Assembly: GCA_964244725.1 (NCBI GenBank)
Contig: CAXTJQ010000001.1
Span: 397,657 to 461,656 of the forward strand
Direction of reading: 5' to 3'
Length of the DNA stretch: 64,000 nucleotides
From: Kumtagia sp964244725
GTDB lineage: Bacteria; Pseudomonadota; Alphaproteobacteria; Rhizobiales; Rhizobiaceae
The first letter of the stretch is position 1; each line of letters opens with the position of its first letter. This document shows, one piece after another, positions 9,861 to 16,507 of the stretch. Both the position numbers and the translations under genes were made by a program. The notes below the pieces were generated by a model, which was not told the origin of the DNA, did no database searches, and worked only from the letters and a program-made list of their open reading frames with translations.

Positions 9861-11150
9861 ATGACCAAGACGATGAACGGCAAGACAGGCATGTCTCGGC
9901 GCGCGCTGCTCAAGACGGGCGCGGCGGCCGTCGGCTTCGCCGCCGGCTCGGGCGCCATAACCGGCTTCCCGACCATCTGGGCGCAGAACCCGATCACGCT
10001 GCGCCAGTTCGGCACCGGCGTCTCCAACATCAACGCCATCGCCGACAAGTGCAAGGAAGACCTCGGCATCACGCTCGAGATGACCGCGACGGATTCGGAC
10101 GCGGCCGCCCAGCGCGCCGTCACCCAGCCCGATTCCTACGACATCGCCGACATCGAATACTGGATCCTCAAGAAGGTTTATCCGACCGGGGTGATCCAGC
10201 CGATGGATATCAAGAAGCTGAAATATTACGACCAGATCGTGCCGCTGTTCAAAACCGGCAAGCTCACGCCCGACAGCGTGATCGCGCAGGGCACCGCGCC
10301 GCACACGGTCGGCTACGTCGAGGCCGCCGGCGACAAGACCTTCGCCAAGAGCGAAACCGGCCTCTTCACCATGGTGCCGACCATCTACAACGCCGACACG
10401 CTCGGCATCCGTCCCGATCTCGTCGGCCGCGACATCACCAAATGGGCCGACATCATGGATCCGGCCTTCAAGGGCAAGGCGGCCATCCTCAACATCCCGT
10501 CGATCGGCATCATGGACGCCGCCATGATCATGGAATCGATGGGCAACATCAAATATGCCGACAAGGGCAACATGACCAGGGAGGAGATCGACAAGACGAT
10601 CGACTTCCTGATCAAGGCCAAGCAGGACGGCCAGTTCCGCGCCTTCTGGAAGTCGTTCGACGAGAGCGTCAACCTGATGGCTTCGGGCGAGGTGATCATC
10701 CAGTCGATGTGGTCCCCGGCCGTCGCCGCCGTCCGCTCGAAGGGCATCGCCTGCAAGTACCAGCCGCTGCAGGAAGGCTATCGCTCGTGGGGCGGCGGCC
10801 TCGGCCTCGCCGCCCATCTCGAAGGAGCGCAACTCGATGCGGCCTACGAGTACATCAACTGGTACACGTCGGGCTGGGTCGGCGGCTACCTCAACCGCCA
10901 GGGCTACTACTCGGCCGCAATGGACACCGCCAAAAAGTTCATGACGGACGACGAGTGGGGCTACTGGATCGAAGGCAAGCCCGCCATGGGCGACATCATG
11001 TCGCCCGAGGGCAAGGTCATGGAAAAGGCCGGCGCGGTGCGCGACGGCGGCTCTTTCGAGGAGCGCATGGGCAAGGTCGCCTGCTGGAACTCGGTCATGG
11101 ACGAGGACCGCTACATGGTGAAGCGCTGGAACGAGTTCATCGCGGCGTAA
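9861..11150 (+). CDS. ABC transporter substrate-binding protein with Tat signal, polyamine/ferric-type extracellular family
   Basis: The N-terminus holds a twin-arginine signal: SRRALLKTG followed by a hydrophobic stretch and a cleavage-like GFPTIWAQ. This means the protein is exported folded to the periplasm. The mature part (~390 residues) resembles PotD-like extracellular solute-binding proteins: early TATDSDAAAQ, central YNADTLGI followed by KWADIMDPAFKGKAAI, and C-terminal INWYTSGWVGGYLNRQGYYS. GGGGAAAG precedes the ATG, 29 bp after the ATPase gene. Binding proteins of this Tat subgroup often accompany paired PotB/PotC permeases in rhizobia. The ligand is unknown. Confidence 0.88.
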   Translation: MTKTMNGKTGMSRRALLKTGAAAVGFAAGSGAITGFPTIWAQNPITLRQFGTGVSNINAIADKCKEDLGITLEMTATDSDAAAQRAVTQPDSYDIADIEYWILKKVYPTGVIQPMDIKKLKYYDQIVPLFKTGKLTPDSVIAQGTAPHTVGYVEAAGDKTFAKSETGLFTMVPTIYNADTLGIRPDLVGRDITKWADIMDPAFKGKAAILNIPSIGIMDAAMIMESMGNIKYADKGNMTREEIDKTIDFLIKAKQDGQFRAFWKSFDESVNLMASGEVIIQSMWSPAVAAVRSKGIACKYQPLQEGYRSWGGGLGLAAHLEGAQLDAAYEYINWYTSGWVGGYLNRQGYYSAAMDTAKKFMTDDEWGYWIEGKPAMGDIMSPEGKVMEKAGAVRDGGSFEERMGKVACWNSVMDEDRYMVKRWNEFIAA

Positions 11151-11209
11151 GGCGATGACGAGAGGCGAGTGGCTCACGCCGCTCGCCATTTTTGAAGCAT
11201 GGAATTTGA

Positions 11210-12130
11210 ATGACCATCGCCCTCGACCGCCCAGCGGCCGCGTCCCTCGCGAAGACGAGACCGATCGGCGCCCACGCGCCGCTGCTCGCCCGCATCTTCC
11301 CCTATTTGCAGGCGACGCCGCTGGCGCTGATTCTCGGCGCGTTCCTGCTGCTGCCGATCGTGATGATCGCGACCGTCAGCTTCTGGGACTACGACTTCGC
11401 GTCGATGTATCCCGATTTCCTGACCACCAACTATGCCGAAACGCTGGGCTCCTGGGTCACCTGGAAGACCTACCTCAACACCCTGAAATACGCCGCGATC
11501 GTCTGGGCGCTGACGCTCGTCATCGGCTTCTGGGTCGCCTATTTCCTTGCCTTCCATATCCGCACCACCGCCATGCAGATGGTGCTGTTCCTCGTCTGCA
11601 CCGTGCCGTTCCTGACCTCCAACATCATCCGCATGATCTCGTGGATCCCGGTCCTCGGCCGCAATGGCCTCGTCAACTCGACCTTGGTCGGCGCCGGCAT
11701 CGTTCCGGAACCGATCGAATGGCTGCTTTATTCCGACTTCGCCGTCGTGCTCGCCATGGTCCACCTCTACACGCTGTTCATGGTGACGCCGATCTTCAAC
11801 ACGCTGATGCGCATCGACAAGTCGCTGGTGGAGGCCGCGCGCGACGCCGGCGCGTCCGGCTGGCAGGTCCTCTGGAACATCATCGTCCCGCTCGCCAAGC
11901 CCGGCATGGGGATCGGCACGATCTTCGTCGTCACGCTGGTCATGGCGGATTTCTCGACGGTCCAGGTCATGTCGGGCGGCCAGAGCGCCTCCGTCGCGCT
12001 GATGATGAAGAACCAGATGTCGCTGCTGCAATATCCGGCCGCCGCCGCCAATGCCGTCGTCCTGCTCGTGCTGGTGCTGCTGATGGTCGCCGGCATCCTG
12101 CGCGTCGTCGACATCCGCAAGGAACTCTGA
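11210..12130 (+). CDS. ABC transporter permease, PotB-like
   Basis: Integral membrane subunit of the second importer. The 306-residue product has six predicted helices, beginning with ATPLALILGAFLLLPIVMIA, and the EAA-type cytoplasmic loop SLVEAARDAGASGWQVLWNI. GAFLLLPI, SFWDYDF and SNIIRMISWIPVLGRNGLVN match the PotB/PotH class. It starts 59 bp after the binding protein gene; the gap holds no recognisable terminator. It pairs with the permease encoded 3 bp downstream. Confidence 0.9.
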   Translation: MTIALDRPAAASLAKTRPIGAHAPLLARIFPYLQATPLALILGAFLLLPIVMIATVSFWDYDFASMYPDFLTTNYAETLGSWVTWKTYLNTLKYAAIVWALTLVIGFWVAYFLAFHIRTTAMQMVLFLVCTVPFLTSNIIRMISWIPVLGRNGLVNSTLVGAGIVPEPIEWLLYSDFAVVLAMVHLYTLFMVTPIFNTLMRIDKSLVEAARDAGASGWQVLWNIIVPLAKPGMGIGTIFVVTLVMADFSTVQVMSGGQSASVALMMKNQMSLLQYPAAAANAVVLLVLVLLMVAGILRVVDIRKEL

Positions 12131-12133
12131 GCG

Positions 12134-12955
12134 ATGGGCCATGACAGGCGGGGCATCGAATTCTATGGTCTCGCGGCGTTCTTCGCGATTTTCGTGCTGT
12201 TCCTCTACGGTCCGCTTTCGGCGATCCTCATCCTGTCGTTCCAGGGCGAGAACGGCGGTCTGACCTTCCCGCTCAACGGCGTCTCGCTGCACTGGTTCGC
12301 CAACCTCTTCGAGCGCCAGGCGGTGGGCGATTTCGGCGGTAGCTTCAAGCGGTCCTTCGCGCTCGGCCTGATGGTGATGGTCGTCACGGTAACGGTCTCG
12401 CTGCTCGCCGGGCTGGCTTTTCGGCAGCGGTTCATGGGCGCGACGGCCCTGTTCTACCTGGCGGTGGCGAGCCTCGTGGTGCCCTCCATCATCATCTCGC
12501 TCGGCATCGGCGTCGTCTTCCAGCAACTCGGCTTCCGGCCTGCCTGGTACACGTCGGGATTCGGCGCCCACCTCACCTGGACGTTGCCCTTTGGCGTGCT
12601 CATCATGTTCGCCGTCTTCAACCGGTTTTCGCCGGCCTACGAGGAAGCCGCGCGCGACCTTGGCGCGAGCTCGTGGCAGACTTTCAGCAATGTCGTTCTG
12701 CCGATGATCCTGCCGAGCCTGATCGGCGTCGGCCTGTTCGGCTTCACCCTATCCTACGACGAGTTTGCGCGCACGCTGATGACGTCGGGCAGCTTTAATA
12801 CGCTGCCGCTCGAAATCTACGGCATGACCACCAACGTCACGACCCCGGTGCTCTATGCGCTCGGCGCGGTCACCACGCTGTTCTCGTTCCTGGTGATCGG
12901 CGGCACGCTGGGCGCGATCGTCTATGTCGGACGCCGTCGCGCCCGAATCTCCTGA
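12134..12955 (+). CDS. ABC transporter permease, PotC-like
   Basis: Second membrane subunit (273 residues, six helices). The opening YGLAAFFAIFVLFLYGPLSA, the loop YEEAARDLGASSWQTFSNVV and SYDEFARTLMTSG are typical of PotC/PotI permeases. It begins 3 bp after the PotB-like gene, so translation is likely coupled. Its TGA stop (12953-12955) forms part of the Shine-Dalgarno sequence of the racemase gene that follows. Confidence 0.9.
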   Translation: MGHDRRGIEFYGLAAFFAIFVLFLYGPLSAILILSFQGENGGLTFPLNGVSLHWFANLFERQAVGDFGGSFKRSFALGLMVMVVTVTVSLLAGLAFRQRFMGATALFYLAVASLVVPSIIISLGIGVVFQQLGFRPAWYTSGFGAHLTWTLPFGVLIMFAVFNRFSPAYEEAARDLGASSWQTFSNVVLPMILPSLIGVGLFGFTLSYDEFARTLMTSGSFNTLPLEIYGMTTNVTTPVLYALGAVTTLFSFLVIGGTLGAIVYVGRRRARIS

Positions 12956-12962
12956 GGTTGCC

Positions 12963-13709
12963 TTGCGCCTGCTGATCGTCAATCCCAACACGACGGTCTC
13001 GATGACCGACAAGATAGCCGCCGCAGCGCGTTCGGTCGCCGCGCCGTCGACGATCGTCGAAGCGGTCACCTCGACGATGGGGCCGGCTTCGATCGAAGGC
13101 TATTACGACGAGGCGCTGGCCGTGCCCGGGTTGCTGCTCGAGATCGCGCGTGGCGAGAGGTCAGGGGCGCAGGTGGCGATCGTCGCCTGCTTCGACGACA
13201 CCGGCCTCGACGCCGCCCGCGCCATGGCCGGCGTCCCGGTGCTCGGCCTGTGCGAGGCCGCGCTGAGCCTCGCGGCCTTCGTCGCGCAGCGCTTCACGGT
13301 CGTCACGACGATGGAACGCTCGCGCGTGCCGATCGAGCATCTGGTTCTCCGCTATGGCATGGGCGCGCGGGCAAACGTGCGCGCCGCCGATATTCCGGTC
13401 CTCTCGCTCGAGGACCCTGCGTCCGGCGCCGGCGCGAAACTGCGCTCCGAGATCGAGCGGGCGCTCGTCGAGGACAAAACCGAGGCGATCGTGCTGGGTT
13501 GCGCTGGCATGGCGGATCTCGCCCGCGCCTTTTCGGCCGAATACGGCGTGCCGGTCGTCGACGGAGTCGCTGCCGCGGTCAAGCAGGCGGAGGCGCTCGT
13601 CGCGCTAGGGCTGACGACATCAAAGCGCGGGGGATACGCCCCGCCGCTGCCCAAAACCTATCGCGGCGCCCTGGCGGAATTCGCGCCCGGCGCACCGGTC
13701 GGCCGATAG
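12963..13709 (+). CDS. Asp/Glu/hydantoin racemase family protein
   Basis: Cofactor-independent racemase family (aspartate/glutamate, hydantoin or allantoin racemases) using two cysteines. The protein shows LLIVNPNTT at its start, VAIVACFDDTG around the first catalytic Cys and VLGCAGMADL around the second. I place the start at TTG 12963, not the ATG 12924. TTG gives the typical family start (M)RLLIVNPNTT, and TGAGG (12953-12957) sits 5 bases upstream, made partly from the stop codon of the permease gene. The ATG would add 13 unusual residues and overlap the permease by 32 bp. Tight linkage to the ABC genes suggests that the imported compound is racemised, perhaps a hydantoin or ureide; that is inference. 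Confidence 0.85.
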   Translation: MRLLIVNPNTTVSMTDKIAAAARSVAAPSTIVEAVTSTMGPASIEGYYDEALAVPGLLLEIARGERSGAQVAIVACFDDTGLDAARAMAGVPVLGLCEAALSLAAFVAQRFTVVTTMERSRVPIEHLVLRYGMGARANVRAADIPVLSLEDPASGAGAKLRSEIERALVEDKTEAIVLGCAGMADLARAFSAEYGVPVVDGVAAAVKQAEALVALGLTTSKRGGYAPPLPKTYRGALAEFAPGAPVGR

Positions 13710-13734
13710 ACACGCCGCATGATCGCCCGGCGGT

Positions 13735-14154
13735 TCAGGCGGCCTTCTTCGGGCGGCCGCGCTTGCTGCCGGGCTTGCGGCCGAGGCCCAGGCGCTTGGC
13801 CATTTCGGACCGCGCCGTCGCATAGTTGGGAGCGACCATCGGATAGTCCGCCGGCAGGTCCCATTTCGCCCGGTATTGTTCCGGCGACAGGCCGAAACTG
13901 GAGTTCAGGTGACGGCGCAGCGATTTGAAGCGCTTTCCGTCCTCCAGGCATATGATGTAGTCGGGCGTCACCGAACTCTTCACGGAAACCATGGGCTTCG
14001 GCTTGACGACGGGTTCCGGCTCGGGCGCTTCGAGCCGCGCGACGGCCATGTTGACCTCGGCGATCAGTCGCGGCAATTCGCTGACCGGCAGGGAATTGCG
14101 GCCGACGTAAGCGCTCACGATGTCTGCTGTCAGCTCAAGACGTTTGTCGTGCAT
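13735..14154 (-). CDS. mucR: Ros/MucR family transcriptional regulator with incomplete zinc ligands
   Basis: Small DNA-binding protein (139 residues) of the MucR/Ros family, which binds AT-rich DNA and controls exopolysaccharide, motility and cell-cycle genes in alphaproteobacteria. The start at 14154 has AAGGAG eight bases upstream; the N-terminus reads ELTADIVSAYVGRNSLP. The finger region is ICLEDGKRFKSLRRHLNSSF: Cys69 and His82 are present, Asp72 stands where Ros has its second Cys, and the second zinc His is lost (Ser/Phe at 86-87). The YRAKWDLPADYPMVAPNYA segment and the basic tail GRKPGSKRGRPKKA are conserved. It could act on the exopolysaccharide cluster at 22912-31897 by family analogy. 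The 246 bp upstream is AT-richer than its surroundings, which fits autoregulation. Confidence 0.9.
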   Translation of the reverse strand: MHDKRLELTADIVSAYVGRNSLPVSELPRLIAEVNMAVARLEAPEPEPVVKPKPMVSVKSSVTPDYIICLEDGKRFKSLRRHLNSSFGLSPEQYRAKWDLPADYPMVAPNYATARSEMAKRLGLGRKPGSKRGRPKKAA

Positions 14155-14400
14155 ATGGAGAACTCCTTCAAAGATTAATTGTCGCGGCAATGATCACGCG
14201 ACAGATGATTCATGTTGACGGCATTGGCAAGTTAAAATGGAGTTGGAGCGGCAATTATTCGTCGGATTGCAAATTATGCCTGAAGAGTCGCTCGCGAATA
14301 CAATCAGAAATAGAGAATTCCGGCTCTGAGTTTGCATCCTCGGCCAATGCAAAGCGTGGCGGCATTGCCACGCTGATTGAGTCGCGTTCCCGGGCGAAGC

Positions 14401-14718
14401 TTATCGATGCGCTTCTTGAGCGTTGCGCTTTCGGGTTGCGGCGGCCTTCTTCGCCGATTCTGAACGGCTCGCCGCCGAGCGCGAGGCGGAGGCTGCGCCG
14501 CCGGCTTCGCCGCCCTTGTGCGAGGCCGGATGTCCCGTCGACTTCCCGCGGCCCGATCCTCCCGGTTGCTTGCCGCCGCCGTCGTCCTTGTTGACGGTGG
14601 CCCATGCCCGCCGCTCCGCCTCGTCTTCGGGCAGCCCTTTCCTTTCGTAGCCTTCCGCGATGTGGTCGGCTTTTCTTTCCTGCTTGTCGGTGTACTTGGA
14701 TTTGTCGCCGCGTGGCAT
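14401..14718 (-). CDS. Small basic, low-complexity protein of the rhizobial 'plasmid stabilization' type
   Basis: 105-residue protein starting MPRGDKSKYTDKQERKADHI with GGGAGA nine bases before the ATG. The first ~45 residues are conserved-looking (EDEAERRAWATVNKDDGGG). The rest is Gly/Lys/Ser/Ala-rich (GKSTGHPASHKGG; SESAKKAAATRKRNA), as in histone-like or DNA-coating tails. Such proteins are often annotated as plasmid stabilization proteins in rhizobia, but I know of no demonstrated function, and nothing nearby is plasmid-related. The alternative longer start adds Arg-rich residues without a ribosome site and is rejected. Confidence 0.75.
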   Translation of the reverse strand: MPRGDKSKYTDKQERKADHIAEGYERKGLPEDEAERRAWATVNKDDGGGKQPGGSGRGKSTGHPASHKGGEAGGAASASRSAASRSESAKKAAATRKRNAQEAHR

Positions 14719-14870
14719 GATGCATCTCCCTTTCTGAACGGTTCGGCTCAACGAGCGGGAATTTGTTCGGTTGCAGGCGCTCGTCGTGATCGCGTCGAAC
14801 TTTCGTCGTCGCGGAACCAAGCCTGGATTGCGCGGATTGGATCGAGCAGGCGTTTGAGCGGAGTGGATTG

Positions 14871-15170
14871 ATGAAGATCCGGGGATGTTACATCGCGATG
14901 ATGCTAGTGGTCGTCGCGGCTCGATCCGAGGCCGCTCAACGTTTGCAAGCCGAAAGCGTCAGCTGCGACCACCTGCATCGGACGATCGAGGCGGCGGGTT
15001 CGGTCCTCGTCCAGGCCCGGTCGAAAAGCGGCAATCAGCTTTATGATCTCTACGTCCGCGACGAGCAGTTTTGCCACGTCGGCGAGGTCGTCGAGACCGC
15101 TTACCTGCCTTCGTCCGACCGCGGATCATGTCCCGTCAAGCGCTGCGTCTACTATCCCAATAGACCGTGA
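14871..15170 (+). CDS. Small secreted cysteine-containing protein of unknown function
   Basis: 99-residue product with an N-terminal Sec signal (MKIRGCYIAMMLVVVAARSEA). The mature part begins around AQRLQAESVSCDHLHRTIEAAG and carries four cysteines (SCDHL, FCHVGE, SCPVKRC), which could form two disulfides in the periplasm. LYDLYVRDEQFC and TAYLPSSDRGSCPVKRCV recall a group of short rhizobial secreted proteins, from memory; no activity is known to me. GCGGAG lies upstream of the ATG. An in-frame TTG one codon earlier is possible but unnecessary. It stands alone between the divergent small gene and the pspA region. Confidence 0.7.
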   Translation: MKIRGCYIAMMLVVVAARSEAAQRLQAESVSCDHLHRTIEAAGSVLVQARSKSGNQLYDLYVRDEQFCHVGEVVETAYLPSSDRGSCPVKRCVYYPNRP

Positions 15171-15306
15171 TTGGCGGCCATCGACGCAGTGGCGCCTCTC
15201 GGTCACGGTCCTGCCGAGCGTTTCGCTGAGGTTCCGATGGCTCGCGCCATGCGTTCAGCATCCGCCGACTATCCAATATGGTCTGTTAACCACAGTACGG
15301 TCATTG

Positions 15307-15377
15307 TGAACGACGTTCATTTTTTTGACTTGAACATCGTTCAAAATATGTTAGGTTCCGTGCGTGAACACCGTTCA
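15307..15377 (+). promoter_or_regulatory. pspA-type promoter with three TGAAC-N3-GTTCA palindromes
   Basis: Three perfect 13-bp inverted repeats TGAAC-N3-GTTCA lie at 15307-15319 (spacer GAC), 15331-15343 (ATC) and 15365-15377 (ACC). A sigma70-like promoter, TTGACT (15325-15330) with 16 bp to TATGTT (15347-15352), is placed so that site 1 is upstream of the -35 box, site 2 fills the spacer and site 3 overlaps the start of transcription. This is the layout of a tight repressor operator. The regulator is not encoded next to it; a TetR-like dimer would fit the symmetry, which is inference. It drives the PspA and YiaA/B-like genes. Confidence 0.75.
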
Positions 15378-15392
15378 TGGAAGGAACCGAAA

Positions 15393-16082
15393 ATGTACAA
15401 GCAATTGATGGCCCTGCTGCGGGGACACGGCCACGAGGCGGGCGAGAGGATCGTCGACCGCAATGCCCTCGTGATCCTGCGCCAGCAGATCCGCGATTGC
15501 GCCGATGCGATCGACGCCGCCCGCAAGGCCGTCGCGATCGCCATGGCGCAGAACGAGCAGGACGGCGCGCAATTCGAGAAACTGGCGGCGCGCATCGACG
15601 ATCTCGAGCAGCGCGCGGTCGCCGCGCTCGACCAAGGTCAGGACGCGCTGGCGCGGGAAGCGGCGGAGGCGATCGCTCTGCTGGAGGACGAACGCGACGC
15701 ATCCCGCGAAGCGCAGGCGCGATGCGCGGCCGAGATCGACCGGCTGAAGCGCATCGTGCGGGCCTCCGAGATGCGGTTGCGCGAGTTGCAGCGCGGCCAG
15801 CGGCTGGCCCAGGCCAACGACGCGACCCAGCGCCTGCGCGAAACGGCATCCGGATCGAGCCTCTCGGCGCTCAAGGATGCCGAGGCGACCCTCTCGCGCC
15901 TGAGGTCGCGCCAGGCGCGCATCGACGCCACCGCTTCGGCCATCGCCGAGATGGAGCAGTCCTCCGGTCCGTCCGCGCTCAGCGAGAAACTCGCCGCCGC
16001 CGGCTGCGGCGCGCCGCTCCGGACGAGCGCCGACGCCGTGCTCGAAAGACTGGTCAGGCGGGCCAACCGCACGACCGCCTGA
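15393..16082 (+). CDS. PspA/IM30 family membrane-stress protein
   Basis: 229 residues, almost entirely charged coiled coil (for example EKLAARIDDLEQRAVAAL and EIDRLKRIVRASEMRLREL), starting MYKQLMALLRGHGHEAGERI. This layout and start match the PspA/IM30 family, ESCRT-III-like proteins that coat and stabilise damaged inner membrane. The start at 15393 follows GGAAGG at 15379-15384; the longer open frame upstream runs through the operator and is rejected. The gene for a small two-helix membrane protein follows after 51 bp, so the two probably act together. No PspF, PspB or PspC partner is nearby, so control must differ from that of enterobacteria. Confidence 0.85.
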   Translation: MYKQLMALLRGHGHEAGERIVDRNALVILRQQIRDCADAIDAARKAVAIAMAQNEQDGAQFEKLAARIDDLEQRAVAALDQGQDALAREAAEAIALLEDERDASREAQARCAAEIDRLKRIVRASEMRLRELQRGQRLAQANDATQRLRETASGSSLSALKDAEATLSRLRSRQARIDATASAIAEMEQSSGPSALSEKLAAAGCGAPLRTSADAVLERLVRRANRTTA

Positions 16083-16133
16083 ACTGCATGGCGAACGCCG
16101 TTTCCAACCCAACCCCAAAGCAGGAACACGAAA

Positions 16134-16415
16134 ATGTCCAACTCCTACGCACCGAAAGACTCCAACGCCTGGAAGACGTTCACCCTGGCGAGCTTTGCCC
16201 TCTCCACCGCCATGATGGCCGGCGGCATCTACTTCCTGGAGGCGAGCTTCGCCGCCAAGGGCTTCTATGCGATGGCCGCGATCATGCTGGTCCACACCGC
16301 GATCGCCGCGACCAAGACCCTGCGCGACGCCGAGGAATCGAATCGCTTCATCAACCGCATCGAGGACGCCAAGACCGAGAAGCTGCTGATGGACATCAAT
16401 CGCGGCGACGCCTGA
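16134..16415 (+). CDS. YiaA/YiaB-type two-helix inner membrane protein
   Basis: 93-residue protein with two hydrophobic segments (TFTLASFALSTAMMAGGIYF, about 15-34; FYAMAAIMLVHTAIAATKTL, about 43-62) and a charged C-terminal tail (RDAEESNRFINRIEDAKTEK). This matches the YiaA/B two-helix domain, whose members are inner-membrane proteins of unknown mechanism. AGGAACACGAAA lies ahead of the ATG. Its place directly behind the PspA gene under the triple operator suggests a membrane anchor or partner for PspA. That role is inferred from position only. Confidence 0.8.
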   Translation: MSNSYAPKDSNAWKTFTLASFALSTAMMAGGIYFLEASFAAKGFYAMAAIMLVHTAIAATKTLRDAEESNRFINRIEDAKTEKLLMDINRGDA

Positions 16416-16507
16416 CGGGAGCCGCGCGCGGGCCGGCGCCGAAAGTCCGGCCCGCGCGCTCTCAAGTCGAGCGACGGAAAATTCTTTAAGCCCTGCCATG
16501 TATATGG

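Noticed and set aside
12924..12962. ATG 12924 as the racemase start
   Set aside because: It overlaps the permease by 32 bp and adds 13 residues not seen at family N-termini, while TTG 12963 has a well-spaced TGAGG.
15307..15377. LexA (SOS) boxes as the explanation of the GAAC/GTTC elements before pspA
   Set aside because: Alphaproteobacterial LexA sites are direct repeats GTTC-N7-GTTC; here the elements are inverted with a 3-bp spacer and none has the N7 direct arrangement.
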